Positions 1 to 8,650 of a DNA stretch of 64,000 nucleotides are shown here, piece by piece. Origin of the DNA: Gemmatimonadaceae bacterium (lineage in GTDB: Bacteria > Gemmatimonadota > Gemmatimonadetes > Gemmatimonadales > Gemmatimonadaceae). The stretch covers positions 186,001 through 250,000 of the forward strand of contig JADKJT010000029.1 of NCBI GenBank assembly GCA_016720905.1. The letters are read 5' to 3'. Numbering within the stretch: position 1 is the first letter of the stretch; each line of letters starts with the position of its first letter. The notes below the pieces were generated by a model, which saw nothing but the letters and a program-made list of their open reading frames with translations, did no database searches and had not been told where the DNA came from. Position numbers and translations under genes: made by a program.

Positions 1-2116
1 GGCCGTACACCAGCACGTCAAAGCCGGCGCCCTGCCAGGGCGCGACGAGCTGCCCCACTTCATCCGTCGTCAATTCAACGGAAGTGACCAGGCGACGGGC
101 CCCCAATTCGAAGAGCAACGCCGCCGTATGCTGATTGAAGACGTTGATGGCGTAGTCGCCGATCACATCGCGACCGGCGCCGCCGAACTCGGCGACGAGG
201 CCAAGGTGGCCACACAGCAACGGCAGGTCGAGTGCCATCCACTTGTCGAGGCGCCGGCGTTCTTCCGGGCGCACGATACTCGGTGTCCGCAACCGCAGTC
301 CGATGCCTTGGCTGGCGAGTTCGTCCCGCAACGCCGACACCCGTGCCAGCGGCGGTGAAGGATGTCGAAGAAATGGATCCAGCACGATGTCGGTCGCACC
401 GCCCGCCGCTGCCGCGCGCGCATCAGCCAGGTCGAAGACCACGGCGCGCACGCGGGCGTGGTCCTCAGCAGCACCGGTGGGGCGCGTCAATGCCGGCACC
501 GACGTCCGTTGCACGACATCGGCGATGCGCGCATCGCGCACGGCGGCGTCGCTCGTGCGCGCCCAGCCCTTCTGCTCCATCAGTTGCTCGGTTGCCTCCT
601 GGCGCAGGCGATTGAGCTCACTGACGGGGAGGAACAGTCCCTCACCCAACCCGGCCGCATCAAGCTGACCAAGCTTGAACGTCGTCTCGCCCAGCCGCCC
701 CAGTTGCTCGCGTAGTTGCGTCACATCGAGGGCGCGTTTGCTGGCCGGGGCCAGAGGAACGGTTCCCCGCACCGTGACCTCAAGGTCGCCGGCACTCCAC
801 GAGATCTTGAGCGGTCCGCCGGCCTGACCGAACACCCGCACATCCACGCGCGTTACACCCACGCGTTCGGGAACTGGTACCGCAGCGTACGACGCCTGCG
901 CAGTGCGAAGCAAGGTGGCGTCGCTGGAACGCACGACCCGCCACCCGAGCGGAACGTGCTGGCGCGGCGTCGCCATTCGGACGGAAATCACCTGCCGATG
1001 CATGCCATCATGCACTGACGCCGAGCGAACCACGCTGACCGTTCCGCCTACCGTCGCGCCCGCAGCGTCGTCGGGCCGCGCGAATCCCAATCCATCACCG
1101 ATGGCAAGCGGCCGGGTGATTTCGACGACAAGATCACCACCTTCGCGCCCGACCACCGTTCCCAATTCGACACCCTTGTTGTCCGGCTGTGTCCGCGTGA
1201 TGTAGTCGCGGCCTTCGCGACCTCCATACATGCCGCCGGTGTTGCCACGGCTGAAGATCTGCACCAGTGGTTCGATGGCCTCGGCAGTCGGTGCGATGCC
1301 GGTTTCGCCACGCGCCAACGCATCGAGCCAACCGCGATACGCCTTGGTCACGGTCGCGACGTACTCAGGCTTCTTCTTGCGTCCTTCCACCTTCAGGCAC
1401 CCGACGCCCAGCTGCGCGATCGCCTCGAGGTGATCGTGGGCGGCCAGATCCTTGGCGGAAATCAGGTATCCCGAGTCGAGCGTGTCGCCGGTTGCCTCAT
1501 CCGTCAGCGTGTAGTCCTTGCGGCAGGACTGCGCACATGACCCGCGGTTGGCGGATCGCTCCGAGATCATACCCGACATGAAGCACTGGCCGGAGTACGC
1601 GATGCACAGCGCGCCGTGGACGAATGTCTCAAGACCCAGTGCCGGCACCGCCTCGCGAATCTGGCGAATGTCCTCCAGGGTATTCTCCCGTGCGAGCACC
1701 ACACGCTCAACGCCCAGTCGCTGCATGACACGCGCCCCGGAGCCATCATGCACGGTCATCTGGGTGCTCCCGTGAATCTCGAGTTGGGGATACACCGCCT
1801 GGATCAACCGCACGACGCCCAGATCCTGCACAATGGCCGCGTCAATGCCGCGATCCACGCACTCCCCGAGGTAGGCCAGCGCCTCGTGCAGCTCGGACGG
1901 CTTGATGAGCACATTGAACGTGAGGTACACCCGCGCGCCACGGGCATGCGCGATGGCGCACGCCTGCGCCAACTCGTCCAGCGTCAGTTGCGCGCCTTCG
2001 TCGCGGGCGTTGTACATCGACGCGCCGAGGTATACCGCGTTGGCGCCGTTCGCGACGGCCGCGCGAACGGCGTCAAGGGTTCCGGCGGGGGCGAGCAACT
2101 CTGGGATCGGAAGCAT
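1..2116 (-). CDS. Peptidase U32 family protein (RlhA/YdcP-like), 3' end outside window
   Basis: Begins MLPIPELLAPAGT, the typical U32 opening, from an ATG at 2116; it stays open to the window edge, so the C-terminus is missing. The U32 signature is visible (HGALCIAYSGQCF), followed by RGSCAQSC, giving the cysteines that in studied U32 proteins hold an iron-sulfur cluster. A DUF3656-like middle region follows, then the start of a second barrel-like half. Studied members modify RNA (RlhA, 5-hydroxycytidine in 23S rRNA) or serve ubiquinone hydroxylation (UbiU/V); the DUF3656 part favours the RlhA side. Older name: collagenase-like protease. Last gene of the long minus-strand run. Family is certain, exact substrate is not. 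Confidence 0.93.
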   Translation of the reverse strand, partial: MLPIPELLAPAGTLDAVRAAVANGANAVYLGASMYNARDEGAQLTLDELAQACAIAHARGARVYLTFNVLIKPSELHEALAYLGECVDRGIDAAIVQDLGVVRLIQAVYPQLEIHGSTQMTVHDGSGARVMQRLGVERVVLARENTLEDIRQIREAVPALGLETFVHGALCIAYSGQCFMSGMISERSANRGSCAQSCRKDYTLTDEATGDTLDSGYLISAKDLAAHDHLEAIAQLGVGCLKVEGRKKKPEYVATVTKAYRGWLDALARGETGIAPTAEAIEPLVQIFSRGNTGGMYGGREGRDYITRTQPDNKGVELGTVVGREGGDLVVEITRPLAIGDGLGFARPDDAAGATVGGTVSVVRSASVHDGMHRQVISVRMATPRQHVPLGWRVVRSSDATLLRTAQASYAAVPVPERVGVTRVDVRVFGQAGGPLKISWSAGDLEVTVRGTVPLAPASKRALDVTQLREQLGRLGETTFKLGQLDAAGLGEGLFLPVSELNRLRQEATEQLMEQKGWARTSDAAVRDARIADVVQRTSVPALTRPTGAAEDHARVRAVVFDLADARAAAAGGATDIVLDPFLRHPSPPLARVSALRDELASQGIGLRLRTPSIVRPEERRRLDKWMALDLPLLCGHLGLVAEFGGAGRDVIGDYAINVFNQHTAALLFELGARRLVTSVELTTDEVGQLVAPWQGAGFDVLVYG

Positions 2117-2136
2117 GAGGAAAGCTAAGCGCCTTC

Positions 2137-2237
2137 AGACGGGAGACGGCAGAATGGAGATGGGAGACGCGTGATGGCCGATCGATCTGGATTAGCTGCC
2201 CAAAAGCGCGGCTCCGACGGTCTACCGTCTCCCGTCT
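2137..2237. repeat. Inverted repeat with purine-rich GGGAGAC-type arms
   Basis: A 13-base arm (AGACGGGAGACGG, 2137-2149) has its exact reverse complement at 2225-2237, with about 75 bases between. Each arm continues into further imperfect GGAGA/GGGAGAC units (to about 2170 on the left, to about 2255 on the right). The element sits between the U32 gene and the 55-aa membrane protein gene, and the latter ends inside the right arm. It could fold as a large hairpin in RNA or be a member of a dispersed intergenic repeat family. Nothing else is seen in 2117-2221. Confidence 0.6.
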
Positions 2238-2389
2238 CCCTTCTCCCGTCTCGACGCGAAGCGCAGCAGCAGCGCTGCCGCCACCAGTGCAATCCCCACC
2301 CAGCGCAGCCACTCCATGCCGCTGCGCATGGCCACCCCGAATGCGGCGGCGCCCGCCACCAGTAACAGCAGGCGAACCCGGAGCATCAT
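2222..2389 (-). CDS. Small two-helix membrane protein, 55 aa, unknown function
   Basis: The ATG (2389-2387) overlaps the TGA of the AtuA-like gene as ATGA, the coupling used throughout this run, which argues that it is translated. The protein has two hydrophobic stretches, about residues 3-20 (VRLLLLVAGAAAFGVA) and 28-43 (LRWVGIALVAAALLL), with a basic tail ending KGDGRR. That tail is encoded by the arm of the inverted repeat just downstream. No family is recognised. It could alternatively be a chance frame, but hydrophobicity and coupling favour a real gene. Confidence 0.6.
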   Translation of the reverse strand: MMLRVRLLLLVAGAAAFGVAMRSGMEWLRWVGIALVAAALLLRFASRREKGDGRR

Positions 2390-2736
2390 TGGCCGGGCAG
2401 CCCGGCCGCGCGCGCCTCGGCGTCGGGCACGTCGAGCACCATACGCAGCAGCGCGGTCGAAAACACCTTTCCCTGCGCGTCGGTCTTGAGCGAGAAGGTG
2501 CCGCCACCGTCCAAGGCGCCGTGCAACAGGAAATTGAGCGCACTGAGGTTGGGGAGCTCGTAGCGCACCACGTCGCCGGTGAGTTGCCCCGCGAAATGCT
2601 GTGCGACGCGCTCGCGGGTAACGTGGCGATCAAGCACCGAATACCACTCGGGCTTGAGCGCGATGAGTCCGACGTTTGCGGTGTCGCCCTTGTCGCCGCT
2701 GCGTGCGTGGGCGATGTCCACCAGGTGTATCTGCAT
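2386..2736 (-). CDS. AtuA-like ferredoxin-fold protein, 116 aa
   Basis: Starts MQIHLVDIAHARSGDKGDTANVG, the very conserved opening of the small AtuA-associated domain that is either fused to the C-terminus of AtuA (DUF1446) proteins or encoded beside them. The chosen ATG at 2736 lies 4 bases after the atuA stop; longer upstream extensions of the frame are antisense to nothing and have no family resemblance. With its partner upstream it probably forms one functional unit in acyl-CoA catabolism. Biochemical role is unknown. It is coupled to the next small membrane protein by ATGA. Confidence 0.88.
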   Translation of the reverse strand: MQIHLVDIAHARSGDKGDTANVGLIALKPEWYSVLDRHVTRERVAQHFAGQLTGDVVRYELPNLSALNFLLHGALDGGGTFSLKTDAQGKVFSTALLRMVLDVPDAEARAAGLPGQ

Positions 2737-2740
2737 GTGT

Positions 2741-4111
2741 CTACTCCAGGATGCGAACGGCGGTGGACACGGCACGTTTGTCGAGCAACGCCGGCCAGTA
2801 GGCCACGATCTCCTCGACCTTGGGGCGACCGGCCGCAAATCCGGTGACGCTGGGCGGGCCATTGAGTACCAGCGGGACGATTTCGCGCGTGAAGCGCTCG
2901 ACGGCGGCGCGATCACTGCCACGCACGCCGATACGGAATTGCACTTCGGGTGCGTCCCGCCCATCGCCTGCGAGTGAGCCATGCGTGGCGTTGGCGCCGA
3001 CGAATTCCGTCAGCACCTGGTCGAAGCGCAATCCCAGATTGTCCAGTCGCTCGCGCAACACGCGATCGGCCAACTGCGCCTTCTCCATCGCATCGGGCCA
3101 CGCGTACACCAGCGAACCCACCGCCTTGTAACCGGCGCGATACGCGATGGAGACCTTGAGGAACGGTGTCGGCGGGCCGCCGGTGATCCCGTGCACGCGC
3201 ACGCGGTTCTCCCCGTCGGCCGCCACATGAATGCTGGTGAAATCGGCGACGACATCGGGCGTGATGTAGGCATTCGGGTCGCCCATCTCGTACACCAATT
3301 GTTCGGTTACACTGGGCACCGAGACGCGACCGCCCGTGCCCGGGTGCTTGGTGATCACGAATGAGCCATCGGCCGATGCTTCAGCAATCGGATACCCGAC
3401 ATTGGCCAGATCGGGAATCGTGCGCCACTCGTGCAGGCAGTTGCCGCCGGAACTTTGCGCGCCGCACTCGAGGATGTGACCGGCAATGATACCGGCGGCG
3501 AGTCGATTCCAATCGTCGGCCGCCCATTTGAATTCGTGACGCAACGGCGCCATCGTGAGCGCCGTGTCGGTGCTGCGTCCCGTGATGACCACGTTGGCGC
3601 CTTGTTCAAGGGCCTCGACAATCGGTGTGGAGCCGATGTACGCATTGGCCGACAGCACGCGGTCCCGAATACTGCTCAGCGGCTCGCCGGTGTCCATGTT
3701 GGCTAACGGATGTCCGGCAGCAAGCAATTCATCGAGGCGGTCGAGGATATCATCGCCGCTGACCACCCCAATGCGAATGCGTCCGCGAACGCCCTGGGCT
3801 GTTGCCGCCGCCAATACGGCTTCCGCGCAGGCCGAGGGGTTCACACCGCCCGCGTTGGCAATGACTTTGACTCCTCGCTCAGCCACTGCGGGGAACACGC
3901 TTTCCATGGCGCCCACAAAGTCCCGCGCATACCCCATGCGAGGATCGCGCTCGCGTTGCTTCTGCAGGATCGACATCGTGACTTCCGCGAGGTAGTCGAG
4001 CATCAGGTAGTCGACCGGCCCGCCCTCCACCTGGCGTCGCGGGGCCTCCAGCCAATCGCCCCAGAATCCCTGTCCGCTCGCGACGCGCACGATGCGCGAT
4101 GCGTCACTCAT
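2741..4111 (-). CDS. AtuA-family protein (DUF1446)
   Basis: 456 aa, complete. The N-terminus (IRVASGQGFWGDWLEAP, then DYLMLDYLAEVTMSIL) and internal motifs (NAGGVNP, ITGRSTDTAL, SSGGNCLHEW) are those of the DUF1446/AtuA family, named for the Pseudomonas acyclic terpene utilization cluster. There AtuA works in a pathway with an acyl-CoA carboxylase (geranyl-CoA type), but its own reaction is not established. Here it is coupled by ATGA to the carboxyltransferase gene upstream and followed by its AtuA-like partner, so the same association holds. The link with methylmalonyl-CoA mutase genes suggests a role in short or branched acyl-CoA breakdown; that part is inference. Confidence 0.9.
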   Translation of the reverse strand: MSDASRIVRVASGQGFWGDWLEAPRRQVEGGPVDYLMLDYLAEVTMSILQKQRERDPRMGYARDFVGAMESVFPAVAERGVKVIANAGGVNPSACAEAVLAAATAQGVRGRIRIGVVSGDDILDRLDELLAAGHPLANMDTGEPLSSIRDRVLSANAYIGSTPIVEALEQGANVVITGRSTDTALTMAPLRHEFKWAADDWNRLAAGIIAGHILECGAQSSGGNCLHEWRTIPDLANVGYPIAEASADGSFVITKHPGTGGRVSVPSVTEQLVYEMGDPNAYITPDVVADFTSIHVAADGENRVRVHGITGGPPTPFLKVSIAYRAGYKAVGSLVYAWPDAMEKAQLADRVLRERLDNLGLRFDQVLTEFVGANATHGSLAGDGRDAPEVQFRIGVRGSDRAAVERFTREIVPLVLNGPPSVTGFAAGRPKVEEIVAYWPALLDKRAVSTAVRILE

Positions 4112-5745
4112 GACATCTCCATGCCGGATTCCGGCGCGCCGAAGGTCGGCATAGGGGGGAGCACGAACGCACCCAAGTGTGGACCCGCGTTGTGCGACGC
4201 GGCGCGCAACGCGAGTGCCAGAATTTCACGCGTATCTTCCGGATAGAGAATCGCATCCGCGAAACCACGGGCCGCAGCATATCGGGCGTCGAGCTGATGT
4301 TCGTAGTCCGCGCGCATCGCGTCGACCGACTGGGTCACGTCGGGCGCCGGCGGCGTACCCGCCTTACGCGCGGCGTCGATGGAGGGACCGTGCACCGCCT
4401 GAATGGCCGCCTCGCCTTCCATGACCGCCATGCGACCAGTTGGCCACGTGAACAGGAAATCCGGATCGAATCCCTGCCCCGCCATGGCATAGTAGCCGGC
4501 GCCGCTCGCATGGTTGACCGTCAGCACGATCTTCGGCACGCGCGCGCACGCCATGGCCTCGACAAATCGCGCGCCGGCACGGATGATGCCCTCGTGCTCG
4601 GCGTCGGGGCCCACCATGAACCCTGACACATCCTGTACAAAGAGCAACGGCAGTCCCTGCCGGTCACATCGCTCAATGAAGAAGGCGACTTTCTCCGCGC
4701 TCTCCGCGTAGATGATGCCACCGAAGCGCGGGCGCTCACCCGGACGACCTTTGACGAGTCCGCGTTGGTTGGCGATGACGCCGACGGGCATCCCTTCAAT
4801 GCGTGCGTCGCCGCAAATCATCTCCTTGGCCAGGTTCGGCTGGAACTCGTCGAGGGCGCCGTCATCGAGCACCGAGCGAAGCAGCGCGCGCATGTCGTAC
4901 GACATGCGATGATCTGCCGGCAGCAAATCGTACAGCGCGTGCGGGGGTTCGGCCGGCGGGCGATGGGCCGGCGTATCGTGCGAGCGGGGCTTCGGCAGCC
5001 GGGCCACCAGATCGCGCAACTTGGCAATACAGGCGTCGTCATTGTCGAGCGCATAGTGCGCCACTGCGGAAATCTCCGTGTGCGTGATGGCCCCGCCAAG
5101 CGTCTCACCATCCACGGTTTGGCCCGTGGCGCCCTTCACCAGATTCGGTCCACCCAGTCCCATGAACGACGTCCCCTTCACCATGAGGATCACGTCGCTC
5201 AACGCGGGCAAATACGCGCCGCCGGCCACACATTGCCCCATCACGGCAGCGAACTGCGGAATGCGCAGATACCGTCGCATGATGGAGTTGTAATAGAAAA
5301 TGCGCACCGCGCCGAATTGTCACGGAAAGACGCCGCCCTGATACGGGAGATTTACGCCGGCCGAGTCAACCAGGTAGATGATGGGAATGCGGCAGCGCAT
5401 CGCGACTTCCTGGGCGCGCAAGATCTTCTTGATGGTCTCAGGCCACCACGATCCCGCCTTGACCGTGGCGTCATTGGCCACCACGACGACCTCGCGCCCG
5501 TCGATCACCACGACGCCGGTAATCACACCGGCGGCAGGCGCCTGTCCCTCGTACTGATCGTAGGCCACCAGCAAACCGATCTCGAGAAATGGCGTGCCCG
5601 GGTCGCGCAGGCGCTCCACCCGTTCACGGGCGGTCAGTTTTCCCTGCCGATGTTGCTTCTCGATCTTGTCCGCGCCACCACCGGCGCGGAGCTGCGATTC
5701 AAGCGCGCGGACCTCGTCCGCGAGCTGGCGTAGCCGACCGCTCAT
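4108..5745 (-). pseudogene. Acyl-CoA carboxylase, carboxyltransferase (beta) subunit, interrupted by one in-frame TGA
   Basis: Reading from the ATG at 5745 (ATGA overlap with the mutase B12 subunit gene) the frame gives a full-length 544-codon biotin-dependent carboxyltransferase of the MCC/propionyl-CoA type, except for TGA at codon 142 (5322-5320). The frame is unbroken otherwise: VDSAGVNLPYQGGVFP, stop, then QFGAVRIFYYNSIM and MGQCVAGGAYLPALSD. Family members usually have Gly at this position, so GGA to TGA, a single change, would explain it. The distal part keeps the acyl-CoA and carboxybiotin site motifs (MAGQGFDPDFLFTWPTG). Either a sequencing error, a recent nonsense mutation or readthrough. 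No biotin carboxylase/carrier gene is in the window. Confidence 0.88.
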
Positions 5746-6155
5746 GCGTCCTGCTGTTCGCGGGTAGCGAACCACTGGCGGATATAGTCGACGAGGTCCT
5801 GCGTGCTCGTGCCGGGACCGAAGAGGCGCGCCACGCCACGCGCCTGCAAGGCCTCCATATCCTCCTTCGGAATGATCCCGCCACCGGTGAGCAGGATGTC
5901 GTCACGCCCGGCCGCTGTCAGCAGGTCGTGGACGCGCGGAAACAACGTCATGTGCGCGCCGCTCAGGATGGAGAGGCCGACCACGTCGACGTCCTCCTGA
6001 ATGGCCGCCGTGGCGATCATTTCCGGGGTCTGATGCAGCCCGGTGTAGATCACTTCCATGCCGGCATCACGCAACGCCGCCGCAACGACTTTGGCGCCAC
6101 GGTCATGACCATCAAGCCCTGGCTTGGCGACGAGCACACGAATGGGTCGAGTCAT
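5742..6155 (-). CDS. Methylmalonyl-CoA mutase, B12-binding (small) subunit
   Basis: 137 aa, a stand-alone cobalamin-binding domain. Shows the base-off B12 signature: DGHDRG (DxHxxG, the His that replaces dimethylbenzimidazole), LSILSGAH (SxL) and LLTGGGIIP (GG). It corresponds to the C-terminal domain of one-chain mutases and should pair with the separate large subunit encoded two genes upstream to convert (R)-methylmalonyl-CoA to succinyl-CoA. The two halves are separated by a methyltransferase gene. Coupled by ATGA to the carboxyltransferase gene. Confidence 0.95.
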   Translation of the reverse strand: MTRPIRVLVAKPGLDGHDRGAKVVAAALRDAGMEVIYTGLHQTPEMIATAAIQEDVDVVGLSILSGAHMTLFPRVHDLLTAAGRDDILLTGGGIIPKEDMEALQARGVARLFGPGTSTQDLVDYIRQWFATREQQDA

Positions 6156-6194
6156 CGAAATCCGCTCGGGGTGAATCGGAAAGGTATCAACGCG

Positions 6195-7028
6195 CTATCC
6201 TTCGCGTCGGGCGACGAGGAGCATCTCACCGGCTCGGCGAGTGAGCGGCCGGTCCGTCCAGGCATCAAAGGCCTGTTCAACAATCAATCCCACCTCGCAC
6301 AGGCGCGCGGCCAATTCCGACGCTGTGTACAGTCGGATCCGGTGCGTTCGCTCGCCATCGCCACCGGGTCCGCGCCACGTGGAGGTGATCTCGAGGAATC
6401 CGCTCAGCGGGTCGAACGTGCGCTCCTGGCCAAACATCGTGCCGTCGGCGGTGCTCCACCAATCACGATGGAGGAATTTCGCCATGACCCCATCGCGGCT
6501 CCCACCGTGCCAGATGAGCACACCGCCCGGTTTGAGCACACGGGCGAATTCGCGCAGCACGCGAAGATCGTCGCCGGGACTGTCGAAGAAGCCGAACGAG
6601 GTAAACAGATTCACCACCGCGTCGAAGCGGTTGGTCCACTTCGACGGCAAGGTGCGCATGTCGCCCTGCGTGTAGCGCAGCGCGCGTGAGGTCCCGCGGG
6701 CCCGCGCAGCCTTGAGCAGGGTTTTCGAATAATCGAGTCCGTCCACCTGAAAGCCGGCCTCGGCCAGCAGATGCGCGTGACGTCCCTGGCCGCAGGGACA
6801 ATCCAGCACCCGCGCACCCGACGGCAGTTCGAGCAGGTCAAGCAGTCTCGCCACTTCCCGGCGGTCCTGGACGAGATCAAACAGCGGCTCGTACTCGTGC
6901 AGGTACCGTGCATCGAAGTGGGTCTGCCACCACGGAAGGACCTTCTTGACTGGACTCAGAAGAACACCGGTTCGCGATACGCGCCAAACACGTCTTCCAA
7001 TGCCGCGCGAATCTCGTAGAGGGTGCAA
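6195..7028 (-). CDS. Class I SAM-dependent methyltransferase
   Basis: Rossmann-type methyltransferase: motif I LDCPCGQGRHAHLL, acidic residue at the end of beta 2 (VDGLDYS), then GDMRTLP, FDAVVNLFTSFGFF and FARVLKPGGVLIWHG. Substrate unknown. The start is uncertain. The interval given uses a TTG at 7028, which overlaps the mutase gene by 73 bp. A CTG at 6959 would overlap the mutase TGA as CTGA, in the style of the other joints here, and begins close to the conserved PWWQTHFDARYLHEYEPLF. No ATG is available near the N-terminus. It sits between the two mutase subunit genes, so it may be part of that module or just carried along. Confidence 0.85.
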   Translation of the reverse strand: MHPLRDSRGIGRRVWRVSRTGVLLSPVKKVLPWWQTHFDARYLHEYEPLFDLVQDRREVARLLDLLELPSGARVLDCPCGQGRHAHLLAEAGFQVDGLDYSKTLLKAARARGTSRALRYTQGDMRTLPSKWTNRFDAVVNLFTSFGFFDSPGDDLRVLREFARVLKPGGVLIWHGGSRDGVMAKFLHRDWWSTADGTMFGQERTFDPLSGFLEITSTWRGPGGDGERTHRIRLYTASELAARLCEVGLIVEQAFDAWTDRPLTRRAGEMLLVARREG

Positions 7029-8650
7029 TAGGCGCGCGCGCAGTCGAGGATGAACGGCACCACGTTCGACTCGCCGCGCGCCGCGTTTCGCAGTGCATCG
7101 AGGCGCGCCGCGACCACGGCACTGTCGCGGGAGGCGCGCACGGCCGCCAGTCGCTCCCGTTGCTCACGATCGGCCTCGGCGCCGATGCGAAGAATCGGGA
7201 TACTCAGCTCGGGCTCATCGGTCACGAACTCATTGACCCCCACGACGAGCTTCCGATGCTGCTCGATCTCCCACTGCTGCCGCGCGGCGCTCTCGGCGAT
7301 CTTCTTCTGGAACCAGCCTTCTTCGAGCCCCTTCACTACCCCGCCGATCTCGTCGATCTGCGTGAAGAGCGACTCCGCTTCGGCTTCCAGTCGGTCGGTG
7401 AGGGCCTCGACATAATAGGACCCGCCCAACGGGTCCATCACATTGGGGACTCCGGTCTCGAACGCGAGCACCTGCTGCGTCCGGAGCGCCACCTGCACGG
7501 CACTCTCGGTGGGCAGCGACAGCGTCTCATCCATGGAGTTCGTGTGGAGCGACTGCGTGCCGCCCAGTACGGCCGCGAGACCCTGATACGCCACGCGTAC
7601 CACGTTGTTCATGGGTTGCTGCGCCGTCAGTGTGACGCCGGCGGTCTGCGAGTGGAATCGCATCATCCATGAGCGCGGATTCTTCGCGCCGTAGCGTTCC
7701 TTCAGGTGACGAGCCCAGATGCGACGGGCGGCGCGCAGCTTGGCAATCTCCTCGAAGAAATCGTTGTGGATGTCCCAGAAGAACGACAGACGCGGCGCAA
7801 AATCATCGACATCCAGTCCGCGGGCGATACCACGCTCGACATACGTGAACCCGTCAGCCAGGGTGAACGCCAATTCCTGCGCCGCCGTCGCCCCTGCTTC
7901 ACGAATGTGGTAGCCGGAAATGGAAATGGTATTCCAGTGCGGAGCATGCTTGGCGCACCACGCGAATCCGTCGGCAATCAGCCGCAGCGCCGGCTCGATC
8001 GGGAAGCACCAGGCATGCTGGGCCATGTACTCCTTCAGGATGTCGTTCTGCACCGTGCCCTGAAGCTTGGCGGCGTCAACGCCCTGCTTTTCCGCGGCAG
8101 CGATGTAGAAGCACAACAGGATGATGGCCGGCCCGTTGATCGTCATCGACGTCGACACCTGGTCGAGCGGGATGCCCTCGAACAGGGTTTCCATGTCGGC
8201 CAGCGAAGAGATGGCCACGCCGCACTTGCCGACTTCGCCTTCTGATCGCACGTGATCGGAATCGTAGCCCATCAGCGTCGGGAAATCGAAGGCGACGGAC
8301 AACCCGGTCTGCCCCTGTGACAACAGGAACTTGTACCGCTGGTTGGTCTCTCGTGCGGTGCCGAATCCGGCAAACTGGCGCATCGTCCACAGCTTGCCAC
8401 GATACCCGGTGGGATGGATGCCGCGCGTATAGGGCCACTGTCCCGGCAGTTCGAACGCGGTTCCCGCCGAGTTCTCCAGATCAAGGGCCGTGAAGAGGGG
8501 CTCGATTTCGGCCGCGGAATTCGTGAATGCGATGTCGCGCGTGCGCCCGGCATCGAACTGTGATCGCCAGCGCCCGACTTCATCGCGCAGTTGATCGAGT
8601 TCCGCCTGCTGTTGGCGCACCACGTCTTCGAGATCGCGGACCGTCGTCAT
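6956..8650 (-). CDS. Methylmalonyl-CoA mutase, large (catalytic) subunit
   Basis: 564 aa, the TIM-barrel substrate domain of acyl-CoA mutases without the B12 domain, as in archaeal-type two-gene mutases. Seen are GIHPTGYRGKLWTMRQFAGFG, RYKFLLSQGQTGLSVAFD, QGTVQNDILKEYMAQ, YHIREAGA and RFHSQTAGVTLTAQQP, all typical. It catalyses the radical rearrangement of methylmalonyl-CoA and succinyl-CoA with the small subunit encoded at 5742-6155. The methylmalonyl specificity is the likely reading; ethylmalonyl or isobutyryl mutase relatives share most motifs. ATG overlaps the meaB stop as TGATG. Confidence 0.93.
   Translation of the reverse strand: MTTVRDLEDVVRQQQAELDQLRDEVGRWRSQFDAGRTRDIAFTNSAAEIEPLFTALDLENSAGTAFELPGQWPYTRGIHPTGYRGKLWTMRQFAGFGTARETNQRYKFLLSQGQTGLSVAFDFPTLMGYDSDHVRSEGEVGKCGVAISSLADMETLFEGIPLDQVSTSMTINGPAIILLCFYIAAAEKQGVDAAKLQGTVQNDILKEYMAQHAWCFPIEPALRLIADGFAWCAKHAPHWNTISISGYHIREAGATAAQELAFTLADGFTYVERGIARGLDVDDFAPRLSFFWDIHNDFFEEIAKLRAARRIWARHLKERYGAKNPRSWMMRFHSQTAGVTLTAQQPMNNVVRVAYQGLAAVLGGTQSLHTNSMDETLSLPTESAVQVALRTQQVLAFETGVPNVMDPLGGSYYVEALTDRLEAEAESLFTQIDEIGGVVKGLEEGWFQKKIAESAARQQWEIEQHRKLVVGVNEFVTDEPELSIPILRIGAEADREQRERLAAVRASRDSAVVAARLDALRNAARGESNVVPFILDCARAYCTLYEIRAALEDVFGAYREPVFF

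Noticed and set aside
5320..5322. TGA in the carboxyltransferase gene as selenocysteine
   Set aside because: The family has Gly here, not a Cys/Sec redox site, and I saw no SECIS-like hairpin just downstream.
6195..7028. The SAM methyltransferase as a corrinoid or acyl-CoA specific enzyme
   Set aside because: It has only generic class I motifs; position between mutase genes is not enough to assign a substrate.
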